The notes under the pieces are model-generated. The model saw only the letters and a program-made list of their open reading frames with translations, ran no database searches and had not been told where the DNA came from. The translations under genes and the position numbers were made by a program. From assembly GCF_027244095.1 (NCBI RefSeq), contig NC_069662.1, positions 16,518,501 through 16,582,500 of the forward strand: 64,000 nucleotides of DNA. The letters are read 5' to 3'. The DNA is from Hemicordylus capensis (Eukaryota > Chordata > Lepidosauria > Squamata > Cordylidae). Of this stretch, positions 41,269 to 56,690 are shown piece by piece; within the stretch, counting starts at the first letter, position 1, and every line of letters begins with the position of its first letter.

Positions 41269-41825
41269 ACTGGAGGAGGTTGTGGAGTGGCAGTCCTAGA
41301 TTGCAGAGGAAGATGGGTTGAAGCTAGTTCCTCAGGAGGGCATTTGGAAAAAATGCAGTCCTTTCCCTCTCCTGTTTCCCATACTTTTATTCTTACAACT
41401 TCTTCCTCCACACCCGCCCACCCCAAAAGAAAAATGTCCTGCCCCTTGCTCCCTTTGTCTTGCCTTTCCAGGAAAGAGCATTAGGTCAGTGGTCAAGGCT
41501 CTGAGGCAACAGCACTGAGAATGCTGGTGCAACAGGTGAAGTCAACATGAGGCTTGAGGTGTGGATGTCTGTTGCCAGCTTCCCCTCCTGGCAGTGAAGA
41601 ATACCATGAGGGAATGAGGAATAGGATGTATATAATGTAGAGGGTTTGAATCCAGAGAAGACGGTGGCCTACTGTTTTGGTTTGACCAAGTGGGGGTGGG
41701 GGAGAGGTTTGTGTATGTATATATAAATCTATATAAATATTATTGGGCCTCACTGACTCATTCACTGATAAGTGTTCTCTGTAGTTCTGCAACAGCTGGA
41801 AGGCTGAATTTTGGTACACGCAGCA

Positions 41826-42072
41826 GGGAAATGACTTGACTAGCAAGCCAGAGGTTGCCGGTTCGAATCCCCGCTGATATGTTTCCTAGACTATGGGAAA
41901 CTCCTATATCGGGCAGCAGCAATATAGGAAGATGCTGAAAGGCATCATCTCAGACTGTATGGTGGGAGGCAATGGTAAACCCCTCCTGTATTCTACCAAA
42001 GACAACCACAAGGCTCTGTGGGCGCCAGGAGTCGACACCGACCCGACGGCACACTTTACCTTTACCTTACCA
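41826..42072 (+). repeat. tRNA-derived SINE, full-looking copy
   Basis: tRNA-like head (GACTAGCAAGCCAGAGGTTG, B box GGTTCGAATCC), then GCAATATAGGAAGATGCTG and ACCCGACGGCACACTTTACC at the end. Reverse copies lie at 4800-5266 and 20430-20690. Confidence 0.78.
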
Positions 42073-42989
42073 GCCAAAGCAGCCTGAAGACCAGAAAAGA
42101 TTGGAAAGGAAACACTCTACCCTTCTTGTCTTGACACTTCAAAGGTGGTTTGTCTCCTAATCGTGGCCAGCACAGAGCAAGGCAGACACTTGAACCAGCA
42201 CCTGACTGGCGGAGGAAGGGTTTGCAGTGGCAGCTCGGATCATACCCCTGGTTGCTGGAGACAAGCTGTCCTGAGGAGTGTGCGTATAACGTCTGTATGT
42301 TCAGCTGTCCAGTAGAGCTCTCTCTTCAGGCTTGTGTCCGGCTTTGTGAGAGGACGACAAGTGTGGCATGCCAGGGAAATTGTGTTTTCTCCTTTAGCTC
42401 ATGCTCAGCAAAGAATCACGCTCTTCCCCAAACTGCCTGCTCTAGGGGACTCTTCTAAGGTCTGGGCTGTATATGCTGTGGGATAAAAAATTTAAAAATA
42501 TAAACATATATCAACATTCTGCACCAAGGAACCTTGAATAAACTGTGCCAATTGAAGCCAATTTGCATAGGGCTTCATGTTTTGTATATATCATGTATTC
42601 CGCTTCCCTAAAGCCAAGGATAAAGGCAAGTAGCTAATACTAGACTGCAGCCTGGGATCATGTCATGTCCTGCTCAGGCCCAAATCTGGTCTCTGATCTT
42701 ACCAGGCACTGTCCACATGTTGCCAAGCTTCTTCTGCCATTTATAAAGGCTAGAAAAGTATTCTCCTTTATGATTATTTTTAAATTAAAGGAAAGTTTGA
42801 CATTCTAAGAATTTCAAGCACTTGGTTCCATCAGCTAAATAGACAGAGCCCTTTCTAAGATCATGTTTGGGTGAGGATTTTGCCTGAGATTTGCTGTGCT
42901 GCTTCCATATATCTAATTCCTTGCTGGCCCATGTGACCAACAGGTAGGGGGAAATGCGGGGGGCAGGGTGAATTAGTGGCATGGTTTTT

Positions 42990-43160
42990 TAATAATAACA
43001 TTCCTACGCACTTTTCCTCCAAGCTCAGATTACCATGCACAGATCTTGTCGTCCTGTTCATTTTATCTTCACAACAACCCTGTGAGATTGGTCAGGCTGA
43101 CATAGTGACTGGCCCAAGGGCAGTTTGCTTCATAGCTGAATGGGAATTTGAACCATAAGC
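42990..43160 (-). repeat. Diverged CORE-SINE
   Basis: CTTCACAACAACCCTGTGAG and CATAGCTGAATGGGAATTTG on the plus strand, the reverse of the CORE-SINE body. Confidence 0.6.
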
Positions 43161-43345
43161 CCTATCAAGGAAGACAGTAAACATGGGTTTTAGGTGTTTT
43201 GCTTTTTACCAGCCCTGTGTCTTTGAGAGAAGCCATAGTCAATGGGCCATGAATTAAAATTGTATATGCAGCTGGAGGCTGGTCACCTGTGTAGGCAAGA
43301 AGATATTTTGATTAGTCCTGATTTTCAGTATATTGCGCTCTATCC

Positions 43346-43442
43346 CAGGGTTTCCCAAACTTGGGTTTTCAGCCAAAGGCCGGTGATGATGGGAGTTGTA
43401 GTCCAATAACATCTGGGGACCCCCCAAGTTTGGTAACTCCTG
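43346..43442. mobile_element. Palindromic hAT MITE
   Basis: CAGGGTTTCCCAAACTTGGG and, inverted, CAGGAGTTACCAAACTTGGG; centre GGGAGTTGTAGTCC. Confidence 0.7.
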
Positions 43443-44105
43443 CAAGAGAGTGTCTCCATGCTGTTGTGACCGCTGCAAGGGATAAACACCCCAAAGGGGG
43501 TCGTGGGTTTATTGTGGCATGAGTTTTTGTAGTTCAGACTTCCAATGCAAAATGTTATCCTCATTTATGCAGGATCACATACACATACAGTGGGTACATA
43601 CACCAATACGGGGATGGGGATGAAAACAGCAGGTTCATAAGGACATAAAGTGCAAGTATAGTTTGTGACATTTCTAGGCAAAGCTCAAATGTAGACAAGA
43701 TACACATGGTGACCATTCCCAACAGCAGCAAACTGAGAAAACACCATCTTCCTAGCTTTGTTGTGCTAATTTGCAGTGGAATTAAGAAAAAAAAGCAATA
43801 TGGTTAAGCAAGAACAATGTGAAGGCTCTGAAATCCTAATAATATAACCAAAACCCACTAAATATGTGGATACAAATTATATTGAAAGTAGATCTGGATA
43901 TATATAAATAAGATGTGGTGGCCAAACGTTTATAGCAATATATATACACAAACAATAGAACAATAATATTGAATACTATGAGACCACAACAACTTCCCAG
44001 TAATATATGCTGTTCCAGTGTGTCTTTTTCATGTGTCCAATAAGTTCAATTAATCTTTGAGAAGTATCAGCCATTCACATATTTAGTTGTTTTTGGTTAT
44101 ATTAT

Positions 44106-44236
44106 CAGGGTCTGTTTTGTTTTTATGGGCTACAATTCTCATCACCCACAGTTACAATGGCCAGGCCGTTGTGATTGAGGCTGATGGGAGTTGTAGCCCA
44201 ACAACATCTGGAGAGCCAAGGTTGGGAAACTCTGAA
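44106..44236. mobile_element. Palindromic MITE
   Basis: Two inverted ACAACTCCCAT-like halves (GGCTACAATTCTCATC and GATGGGAGTTGTAGCCC) with end CAGAGTTTCCCAACC read inverted. Left end less certain. Confidence 0.55.
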
Positions 44237-44680
44237 GTTAGACATAAGGCTCTTTACTTCTTGGAAAGTGGCAGTAATGGGTTAAAACCACAGAGTTCCA
44301 AAACCCAAAGGAAGGGAAATGGGAAAAGCAAAATCTCTTCCTGTGGTTGTGGCTCCTCCCCCTCATGCCACTCACAGTAGGGAGTGTCCAAGGAAGTGGA
44401 TCTCTTGTGCAAAGGATAATTCAGTACAGTCAGAGGCCCTGCCAATGAGAGTGGTGAGTTAGAACCCAGGCAGGGCGGTGATTTTGGATCAGAGGGCAAA
44501 TAATAAAGCCGGACTCGTGGCAGAGCTGGAGGGGTGTGAGTGTGCCAGTTATTGACAGAGCTGAGGTTAAGGGTTTAATTATATTAATTACACTTCCAAA
44601 CACCAAGGCTCAGTCTTGGAATGCATGCAAGTAAAGTTGCCTCTGAGCATGTGGTGGTGCTTCTCTCTTTGCTATTAAGT

Positions 44681-44789
44681 CAGGGTTTCCCAATGTTGGG
44701 TTCCCATTTGTTGCTGGACTACAACTCCCATCATCCCCAGCCACTGGAAGCTGGTGGAAGATCTGGGGGCCCAATGTTGAGAAACATTA
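44681..44789. mobile_element. Palindromic hAT MITE with exact TSD
   Basis: Starts CAGGGTTTCCCAATGTTGGG; flanked by TATTAAGT at 44673-44680 and 44790-44797. Confidence 0.82.
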
Positions 44790-45044
44790 TATTAAGTAAC
44801 CACACCCACACACACCCCTACCTAAGAGTGAAAGGCGGAACTTCCAGGGGATAGTAGAACCTCAGAACCCAATCTTCCTAGAAAGTAAATGCTGCTACTC
44901 CTACTTCACTGGGGTGTGTTTTCATCAGAGAGAAGAGTTAAACACTTTCTGATATATCCTCCTGCCTGATTTCAGCTTGTTGGCCTTAGGCAAGGTGGGG
45001 GAGAGGAGAGAAATTCCCTGTCTCATTGGTAATCATTGTTACAA

Positions 45045-45140
45045 TATTTTGACAGCCTTATCCTATGACTTACTCAGAAAACTCAGTTCCGCCGAGTTTA
45101 ATGGGATTTACTCCCAAATAAGCATTGCAGCCTTAATGGG
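45045..45140. repeat. Short interspersed repeat, unclassified
   Basis: CCTATGACTTACTCAGAAAA and TTAATGGGATTTACTCCCAA; same family as 19440-19570. Confidence 0.45.
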
Positions 45141-45813
45141 CAGAGTTGCTTTATAGTCATTGTATTATGGATCCCCAAAACACTCCCTGGGATTGAGCTC
45201 ATGGTTATCGGTGCTTTACAGATGTTGGCAGCTCTAGAAAGATCCTTTGCCTGGCTGCTCTCAAGTGCCACATCAGCTGAAGACTCACCAGGGAAACTGC
45301 TATTTATTTTTTTCATCCCTGTATATAAAATGGGTGTCTGAGAGGATGGATGTTTAAACTGACAATTGCTTTTCTACGCTGAAGGTACTATATGGCCAAT
45401 TGATGCTGATGATAATGTACCAAATGGCATCTTACAATTAAAGCACTAATGAAATTAGTGAAATTTCAAGCACTAGGCCTGAAACTAGACGGAAGTAATT
45501 GACTGCATAGAGGATGCCCCACACTTCAGTTGCATCCCCAGGAAGAGATCTGCTCCTTGACCCTCCAGCTGATCATCCACAGTCACTGGGAACAGGTAAC
45601 AAGTTCACTGCCTTTATCTCTAGGTCTTCCAAGTAGACAATTTTTGCCACTGTTATCCAGTCCAAGTGATAGGCTGCACACGTAAGATCTCTTTCAGAGG
45701 AAGATCTGAGGGAACATGGTACAGTTACATGGCTGAATCTAAGTAGATCTGAGCCTGGCCAGTCCCTTGATGGGAGATGGCCTGACACCACATTAAAGTG
45801 CTCCATTAAGTAG

Positions 45814-46101
45814 CTGGTCTTGTGGCAGCAAACATGACTTAGACCCTTAGTTAAGCAGGGTCTGCCCTGGTTGCATATGAAAGGGAGACTAGACGTGTAA
45901 GCACTGTAAGATATTCCCCTCAGGGGATGGAGCTGCTCTGGGAAGAGCAGAAGGTTCCAAGTTCCCTCCCTGGCATTTCCAAGATGGGCTGAGAGAGATT
46001 CCTGCCTGCAGCCTTGGGGAAGCCACTGCCAGTCTGTGTAGACAATACTGAGCTAGATGGACTAATGGTCTGACTCGGTATATGGCAGCTTCCTATGTTC
46101 C
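45814..46101 (+). repeat. 5S-headed Sauria-type SINE
   Basis: AGTTAAGCAGGGTCTGCCCT head, GGGATGGAGCTGCTCTGGGA middle, ACAATACTGAGCTAGATGGA tail. Confidence 0.8.
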
Positions 46102-46267
46102 TTGAGGAGGAGGACAATGGGATCCAAGTGTAATGCAGATATTGCATGCTGCTGTGATAGCTAACACTAGAAGCATCAACCCGATCACACCAAAATCTGG
46201 GGCCAGTTCAGAAGATACGTTATCTCCTCGGCCCACCATATCTGAATAGAAGGTGTCAGTGTTCCTT

Positions 46268-46383
46268 CTAGCAGGGATTTTCAGATGCTGTTGACTACAA
46301 CTCCCATAATCTCCACACAAAAGCCATTGCAGTTGGGGATTCTGGGAGCTGTAGTCAACAACATCTGGGTATCCTTGTTAGAG
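46268..46383. repeat. Palindromic MITE
   Basis: GTTGACTACAACTCCCATAA and its inverted half GGGAGCTGTAGTCAACAAC around a short centre. Confidence 0.6.
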
Positions 46384-46935
46384 GGAATACTGGAAGGTGT
46401 GTGCCTCATGAATGCATGCTTCATTCCCTCCTGGGCACCTTTCCTTCATTGCACGGGGGAGGCATTTCATCCAAACTGCTTCTCTACACGCAGCCCAAAT
46501 AGACACACGTGGCACAATGGCAGGCGAGAGGGATGTGCACGCACAAGTCCTTAGCATGTGGAGTTGGGCCAGGGAGTGAATTATAATCGGAAACTGTCCT
46601 CTGGATGGAGGAGCTTCTGGACCTGGATAATATTTCAAAGGTGTGATGCTAGCAAAAAAATTATTGGTGTCTGGTCTGAATAGTTAGAGCTCATGGAATC
46701 CAGATCTCCCAATGCCACGGCTGGGTGTTTTTTCTAGTTCCCTTCCCCTCTTTTTTGTCTCTCCCACTCTCATGCTCTTGCTATCTGTCCCTTTCTCTTT
46801 CATAGTGTGTGTGTTGGGTTTGGATCCTTAGAGGCAGGATATCTAGAGAAGGCAGGCTCGGTTTTGTATTCTTAGATTGACAAAAAATGTTTCAGTACAC
46901 ATAAAAAGGAGTTCTGTTTTGCAGATACACTGTGG

Positions 46936-47150
46936 CAGGAGAGAGCCAGTGTAGTGCAGTGGTTAGAAGTTGGACTAGGACCAGGGAGACCCAAGTTCAG
47001 ATCCATGAAACTCACCGGGTGACTCTGGGCCCACTCACTTATCTCTCAGCCTAATCTTCCTCACAGGGTTGTTGTGATAAACATAACCATGTACACCATT
47101 CTGGGCTCCTTGGAGGAAGACCGGGATATAAACGTTAAAATAAACAAGTA
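46936..47150 (+). repeat. CORE-SINE copy
   Basis: GAGCCAGTGTAGTGCAGTGG head, GGTGACTCTGGGCCCACTCA core, GGGATATAAACGTTAAAATA tail. Confidence 0.75.
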
Positions 47151-47433
47151 AATAAACTATTGGCATGTTTGCAGGGGCCCTTGCATCTACTCTGCACTCC
47201 TTACCTAGCACGGATCAGGCTGTTAGACTGACTTCTCATTTATTTTCTTTTAAAATGTGCATTTTTAATATTGTGATCCACACTGAAGCTTAGGAATACC
47301 GCAAGCTGAAAATCCCAATAAAAACATCACCACATTGGAGACATCTTCTCTGTGCAGCCCTCTTTTAGCCCCCTCTGGATTTTCCCTCTGGATCTTATTT
47401 GTCATCCTTCTTTTCTCTTTCTTAGCAGAAACA

Positions 47434-50567
<3,134 letters not shown>

Positions 50568-50689
50568 GGACGGGTTGAAAGGCTTCCTAACGTAACAGTG
50601 TTTTTCTCAGAAACTAGCATTTGCCTCTCTTTCAGGAGGTTTTCAAAGTGAACTAAAGCATGAAGCCACCCACACACCTTACACTCGTG

Positions 50690-50850
50690 TGGGGAAGTGG
50701 GTAGAGTGCCAGATTTAGTGTGAGAGGACCAGTGTTCAAATCCTGCCTATCCTGAAGCTTACTGTCACACTCTCTCGGCTTAACCTACCCCATAGGATTG
50801 TTCTGAAAATAAAAACATGGCGTCATGGGATATACATTTAAATAAATTAA
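50690..50850 (+). repeat. CORE-SINE in the ZNF-C 3' region
   Basis: GTGGGTAGAGTGCCAG, TTCAAATCCTGCC and CTTAACCTACCCCATAGGAT; carries an AATAAA at 50808-50813. Confidence 0.6.
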
Positions 50851-51236
50851 TAAACCCAGGCACCCTGTAGGAAGCTTTAGCTAGGGCTGCCCCCTTTTCC
50901 CCTGACAGAGGCTGTGTGCTTCATGGTAGGCAGGAATTGAACAATGCAACCTCTATTCATTTGCTTACTGTACATCACCTTTCCACAAGATGCTGCAGGT
51001 GATTCATGATAAAATATTTCTGAAAGGCCATTGGCTTGGATCCAAATGCTAGCAGCAAGCTGTTTCAATTCACAGAAGGGCTCTTGCTTTTCTTCTTGGT
51101 TATTTCTTTATTCATTAAAGTACAAAACTGACAAAAGGAAGCACACACACAAAAAGATCATTGAAAAAGTTACATTACTACTAACAAGTATTTTGTCATA
51201 TTTTATCTGGGCTTTGTTGCATTCCAGTACTGTATA

Positions 51237-51242
51237 AATAAA
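51237..51242 (+). promoter_or_regulatory. Candidate ZNF-C poly(A) signal
   Basis: AATAAA about 670 nt after the stop; the SINE-borne signal at 50808 is the alternative. Confidence 0.4.
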
Positions 51243-52920
51243 ATCCAGTTTATTGGAAAGAGTCTCAGTTGTCCAATTGGATGTCTCCCGAAATGATGTA
51301 TAACAAGTGAGCGCATCAGCATGATGTGCCACACTCTTTTCCCCCATACCTCCATAGGTGACAATGATCAGCATATTGACAACAATAGTTCTTATGGTAA
51401 TTTCTTACAAATCCTTGAAAACAGATTAAAAACTACAATAGATGTGAAACACTACCTTAACCTGCAACGTTTTTAATACATTGCAGAACTGTTTTCTTTT
51501 AGGTTTTTTAACTAGGTTGCAGGCCCACCAAGTATGGGGGAAAGTTCCTCTGAGTGCTGCATGTTCAACTTAAATCTGAAGGAATTCCAGACATCTTGGG
51601 TAAGATAGATAACTCATAATACCACTCATATACAATAATTTGTACAGGTTCTTTCTGGAAGTTGTATCAGATAGGCATCCAGGAAATTAATTATTGATCA
51701 CATATGCCCATTATATAATAATTAATTTTTGATACATATCAGATATGTCTTCCAAGGAGAACATTTAAATATTATTGTATTTGTACCTTTACAAATTATT
51801 GTATGGCTCCTCATGAATACTAATCCTCTCATTTTTATCTAATAGTAGTATTACTGAGATTGCATAGATTTTTGAAACAAGCTTTTTCTTGTTGTCTTTG
51901 ACAGTAAGAAATTCTCAAATGATGTTAATGATCTATTGAGATTGGCTACTCAAGATACATTCTGTATATATTTATGAATGTGTAGGTACTGCTGGTGGGG
52001 GAGAAGAAACATAATTTCCAGATATTTGACAATATGACATTACTCTGCCCTCCAGTGTTACCTCTAAGGCATGCGTATGTGTGTGCCCCACACAATTTTT
52101 TTGTCCACTCAGTTAATTTTAGATCCCGCTCAGATTGAATCAGGTATACTGTACTCCGAATGCAGCATCAACGCACACTGCCTTGATACTGCTGCCCAGA
52201 ACAAAACTCATTCCACACACAGATGGGGGGGGGGATAGAGGGAACACTGCTGCCCTCTTGCAAAAAATCCATACACCTAATAAGAGTATTTCTAGACTAA
52301 AGATCAAAATTAGTACCCTCTCTTGCTCTCTGAAACATGTATTATTTAGGGTTGCTGCCAGAGGGCTGCTTCTGATTTTGCAGAACATAATTTTTTTTCC
52401 AGAGCATGAGAGTGAGACCAGAAGAGTTCCTCTCTTGTACAAGACTTTGCACAAGCAATCTTGAAAACATTCTTATTGGGCTGTTGGAAAGGTAAAGAGA
52501 GAGGGTAAACCACATGTGCCACTCTGAACTCTATGGAGAAAGGATAGGATAAAAACTAAATAAGTGCATGTTTTTTGACTCCTGATCTGAAGAGGGTAAC
52601 ATCAGCAAATTGGGTGGAACTGGAGAGGGGAATAATGGTTGAATTTTCCACCACTTAGTAAAAATGATGAAAAATAAATCCATATGCTTCCAATTCATTG
52701 CATTAATCTTACAAATCATTGCACGAAATACAATGAACAACATTTACTAGCAAGGGGCTTTAAACACACACACACACACACCCCTACCTACCTCTCTTAG
52801 GGGTTAACACGAGAGACATCTTCACATGCTAGAGGGGACCCGGAAGAAGCGGTAAAGGGGAGGGCGACAACAAAAAGGACCTTCCTGTATTGTGTATGTG
52901 TGTGTTTTTCCTCTGCTCTA
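51243..52920. other. Intergenic between ZNF-C and ZNF-D
   Basis: AT-rich, no coding seen. Contains a G-run near 52225, a CORE-SINE tail scrap near 52470-52560 and an AC microsatellite near 52770. Confidence 0.4.
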
Positions 52921-52921
52921 G

Positions 52922-52999
52922 GAGCCCCTCGGAAAGCAGAGCCAAGCTTGACTTGAGGATATCAAAGCGGGAGAGCCGTCAACATGCGTAAGCTGGTGA
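52922..52999 (+). promoter_or_regulatory. Candidate 5' UTR exon of ZNF-D
   Basis: Bounded by CTCTGCTCTAG on the left and AAGCTG/GTGAGC on the right; ends with ATG CGT AAG CTG. Spliced to 56635 it would place a 16-codon upstream ORF stopping one base before the ZNF-D start. GC-rich DNA follows to 53350. Purely inferred. Confidence 0.3.
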
Positions 53000-53544
53000 G
53001 CGATGGGAAGTCCAGGGCTGGGTTTACTTTATGTACTATTTGAAACTTTAAAAACACACAACTGTCTCTCTGTTCTGAGCAGTGGGACTTGGGCAAAGCT
53101 GAGATATCCGAGGGTCGGGCTTGTGATTTGGGATGTGGGGTACTGGGGACCACCAGACCGGCAGTGGAACTCTGCGGGCTGGAACAGCTGCGCAAATTAG
53201 GGGGTTTCCCAGCCGCGTTTCTTACAGGATCCCTTCAAACAGCTGCACGACAAGCAGAAATGCGACCAGGGCGCGGGGGGGGGGGGGGCTGCTGTCACCG
53301 CCCCCTTTCCCTTGTAACTCGCCGGTTTGTATAGCTTTGCAGCGTCGGGGAAGACAGAGCAAAGGCGGCTCCTGCGTTTGCCATAATCTGAGACAAAGAA
53401 GACGCATCTTTACACTCCCAGGCTTTTAACTAATATTGTTTTAGTGCTGTTTTAAAATATTGTTTTAAAATTTTTAAATTGTTGTAATGTTTTGAACGTT
53501 TTGTTTTTGTTTTAACTAATGTTTTACTTTCTGTTTTTATTTTA

Positions 53545-53812
53545 ACCCCTGCTAACTTGGCAACCCCTGCTAAACTTGGCAAAGAGGCACCTTTTAACAT
53601 GGTGATTCTCTTTATTTAGCAGGGAGAGAGTAACTGGCCCCATCCACCCCCAGCACAGTGCTTCCAGTGACTGTTGCTGGTGTCTATCTTGTTTCTTTTT
53701 AGGCTGTGAGCCCTTGGGGGACAGGGATCCATCTTATTTATGTATTATTTCTCTGTGTAAACCGCCCTGAGCCATTTTTGGAAGGGTGGTATAGAAATCG
53801 AATAAACAAACA
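53545..53812 (+). repeat. LINE 3'-tail repeat, forward
   Basis: TGCTAAACTTGGCAAAGAGG, ACAGTGCTTCCAGTGACTGT, GGGACAGGGATCCATC, then CCGCCCTGAGCCATTTTTGG and an AAAC/AAAT tail. The clearest copy. Confidence 0.75.
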
Positions 53813-53814
53813 AA

Positions 53815-53868
53815 TAAACCGCCCAGAGACGTAAGTTTTGGGCGGTATAAAAATATGTTAAATAAATC
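53815..53868 (+). repeat. LINE 3' end scrap
   Basis: CCGCCCAGAGACGTAAGTTT then GGGCGGTATAAA and an AAATA tail, the same 3' end as the LINEs at 1560 and 26560. Confidence 0.6.
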
Positions 53869-54849
53869 AATAATATGGTGACCGTCTTGGTTGCTGAACC
53901 ACCCACATCCCTCCCTCTCTGCCCTTGGGTGGTGAGAAGCCCCTCCAGTCTTGGCAGGGAAGGGAGTAAGGAGTGCCCAGCCACCGCTTGCCAGCAGACA
54001 AGGGAGTGAGACGGCATGGGATGGGATGGGATGGGAATAGCATCACACAGGGGAGAAGCAGCCCAGTGTGATTATATGCAAGCCGCTGGGATCCTTCTGG
54101 ATCAAATGATGGGACAGAAAACCCACAAAACAAATACTTTTATCTTGGAGTGGTTTCTGGGTACAGGGAGAGGAGTGAGGGGTAATGGTCAAAGTGTGGG
54201 TGTGTCACGTGGTCTGTACTGACCAGCTTTGGGAAAGCGACAGTCTCTGCCTGCTTGGCATCTGACCCTGGCGTCTGACCTTTAGAACATGACAAAAGCT
54301 GATCTAGGAAGAAGTAATGTCTCAAAGGAATGGAAACGTTTCCAAAATCCTGCTGAGATGCTTGTAGAATGAATGCTAAAGAAAGGCGGGTAAAGCATAT
54401 CCCATTTGAGAATGTAAGTGGTGGTCACCACTTATTGTGCCTCAGAGGAGTCCCAGTCTAAGATCTCTAGCTCTTCTTGCTTTGTAGGTTTTAGGCGTGT
54501 GCTTGTGTCACTGATTGCAAATGAACATACGAAGCTGCCTTATATGGAGTCAGATCTTTTGGGCTCATTGTTGTTTACACCAGTGCTTTTCAGCTTCATC
54601 ATAGTATGGACGGGTGATACTTGGCCCCATTGCTCTTTGGTGTCTGCAGCTATCAGTTCAGTAAATGAGGCAGTCTGTTTCTTAAGAGGCAGATGGGCTG
54701 TCAACCTTGTCCTATTTCCTTAGTCCCTCAGCAAACACAGAGCCCTACCCTGAGGTTTTTTCTTCATCTTGGTGACACTGAAAAGCAGAAAAGCAGAATG
54801 CTAACTCCCTTCTCCGGGGGAGGATTCTGTCTTTTTAAATAATACCTTG

Positions 54850-55170
54850 CTGGTATCCCATATTTCAAGCTTCCCATTAAAAACCTTCTAGGGCTTTAAA
54901 GTCACTTCAAGGGCTCAATTCAAAGTGCTAGTGCTAACTTCTAATGCCCTGAGTGGTCTTAGCTAGGACCAGAATACCTTAAGAACCACCTTCTCCCTTA
55001 TGAACATGCCCGAGCCTTTGGTTAATCCTTGGAGGCCTTGCTGTGTCCCACCTCCATCACTGAAACACTGGGAGGGTATGAAATGGGATTATGGCAATGT
55101 CAACATTGTGGAATGCTCACCTTGAGAGGATCCATCAGGCTCCTTGCTTTTCCATAAGGAGTCAAGCACT
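54850..55170 (+). mobile_element. Diverged LINE fragment
   Basis: AATTCAAAGTGCTAGTGCTA and ATGCCCTGAGTGGTCTTAGC follow the FKVLVLT..ALSGL pattern of LINE C-termini; no open frame remains. Confidence 0.55.
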
Positions 55171-55681
55171 TAAGCCCCTCTTATTTCAGCAGGCTTGTAA
55201 TTGCAAAATGTGGCTCGATCTGAAGTTCTAAATGATTTGTTCCAATGGTGGTGCCATGAGTCTGATATTATGGGCCAGTTCTCATGAGCAAAATAATGTT
55301 GGTTAGATGGGAATGCATTCCTACAGCACATGTGCTCCCAATTTCTGGTCATGAAATTTCAAGGGTTGGCAACATTTAACTGAGATGAACAACTGGACTT
55401 CAAAATCTTAGATTAACAATCTCAGATAAATATCAGGTTGGCATGTTGCCAACACATTGCCAAAATTTTTCAGAAATCAGGAGTGTGTGTGCTGCAGGGA
55501 TGTATAGATTCTACTCTAACTGATGTTGTTTTGATTGTGAGACCTTGCCCAATATTAACTTTGTTTTTAAATTGTGCTTTTATTGATCATGTTGTTTTGT
55601 GATATACATTAGATATGTTGTTAGCTGCTTTAAATATAGTTTTATAGAAATGCAGGAGGAAAAGAGATTAAATAAATAGAT

Positions 55682-55817
55682 CAGGGCTGCTCAACTTCAG
55701 CCCTCCAGCTGTTTTTGGACTACAGCTCCCATAATCCCTAACCACAGTGGCCAATAGTTAGGGATTATGGGAATTGTAGGCCAACATCTGCAGGAGGGCC
55801 GAAGATGAGCAGTGCTG
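55682..55817. mobile_element. Palindromic hAT MITE with exact TSD
   Basis: CAGGGCTGCTCAACTTCAGC and inverted CAGCACTGCTCATCTTCGGC; flanked by AAATAGAT at 55674-55681 and 55818-55825. Confidence 0.88.
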
Positions 55818-55864
55818 AAATAGATTAAAAGTGATTGTGATGACAGTAGCCAATGTAAGGCTTT

Positions 55865-55975
55865 TGCAGGAATATTATTTATTATTTTATTTATTTATTT
55901 AAAACATTTATTTACAGACCAAAACTTGCATCTCTGGGCGGTTTACAATTAAAATAACTGAAAACACAATATTGA
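55865..55975 (-). repeat. LINE 3' end, reverse
   Basis: A TTTATT run then CATCTCTGGGCGGTTTACAA, the reverse of the tail at 2070-2100. Confidence 0.6.
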
Positions 55976-56160
55976 ATCTTGAGACTCCCTTCTGGTCTTT
56001 TTTATTTTTATAAAGTAATTTTCTAGTCTTCATGGTTCTGGAGGTAAGCCTGGAAATGTATTGGTAACAATGTTCCAGGAAAACAGAACCCACAATATTT
56101 CCCCTTCCGTTAGGACCCTCTTTTAGTTACCAGTGATAAACAGGTGATATTATTAATAGA

Positions 56161-56580
56161 CTAGCTGATCCGTGGCAGAGTTTGCCGCCGCCTTCTTCCC
56201 CCAACCCCACCACCACTTCTTTGCTTGCCCACCCACACCACATTCTCCCCCCACCTGTCTTCTTCCCCGTCCCGTCCCGCCCTGCCTGCCACCTTCATCT
56301 TTCCCCACCCGCCCCCTGCCCTTCTTCTTCTTCTCCCCCTGTCCACCCCTGCTGTGGTTTTCTGTCTGCCGGCCAGCCAGCCAGTTGCCAGTCGTGGCTA
56401 CCTGCCTGTCTGCCGGTTGCAGCTGCCCACCTGTCTCTTTCTTTGGCCAGCCACCACCACCGCCACCATATTCTCAATCTAGCCTGTCCCCGTTGCTATC
56501 AGCAGCTGCTTGCAAACTCTCGCGAGGGCTGCCACGCATGGGATTAGCGATGGGCACGTCTAAGAGAATGGATAGATAGA
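56161..56580 (-). mobile_element. Helitron-like element, copy 2
   Basis: Minus-strand start TCTATCTATCCATTCTC after an A, then TGCCCATCGCTAATCCC and GTGGCAGCCCTCGCGAGAG, homologous to 22318-23189. It ends GGATCAGCTAG before a T, with a small stem GGCA-TGCC before the end. The C-rich interior opens long proline/cysteine frames that are not genes. Confidence 0.65.
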
Positions 56581-56634
56581 TTTTGATGAAACCTAATAAG
56601 CTAATTTACCCCTCTTTTTCTATTATTTGAGCAG

Positions 56635-56690
56635 CATATTTCTCATCTGCAAACATCTTGCAACATCTGAGATGGACCAAGAGGAGGAGG
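56635..56690 (+). CDS. ZNF-D exon 1 (start codon at 56672)
   Basis: The acceptor TTTCTATTATTTGAGCAG opens the exon. ATG 56672 begins MDQEEE plus one base before GTAAGG. The single base joins GA of the next exon to make Gly7, so the short acidic leader is phase-consistent. The Helitron copy ends 54 bp upstream of this exon. Confidence 0.62.

Noticed and set aside
46605-46640. ATG-containing exon ending ATTTCAAAG/GTGTGA as ZNF-C first exon
   Set aside because: Its phase 0 end does not fit the phase 1 entry of ZNF-C, and the donor is weak.
47335-47433. Apparent signal peptide in front of ZNF-C (hydrophobic LFVILLFSFL stretch)
   Set aside because: It is the translated pyrimidine tract of the splice acceptor ending at 47425/47428; a secreted C2H2 protein is implausible.
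56172-56579. Proline/cysteine-rich frames before ZNF-D
   Set aside because: Inside the reverse Helitron copy; compositional artefact.
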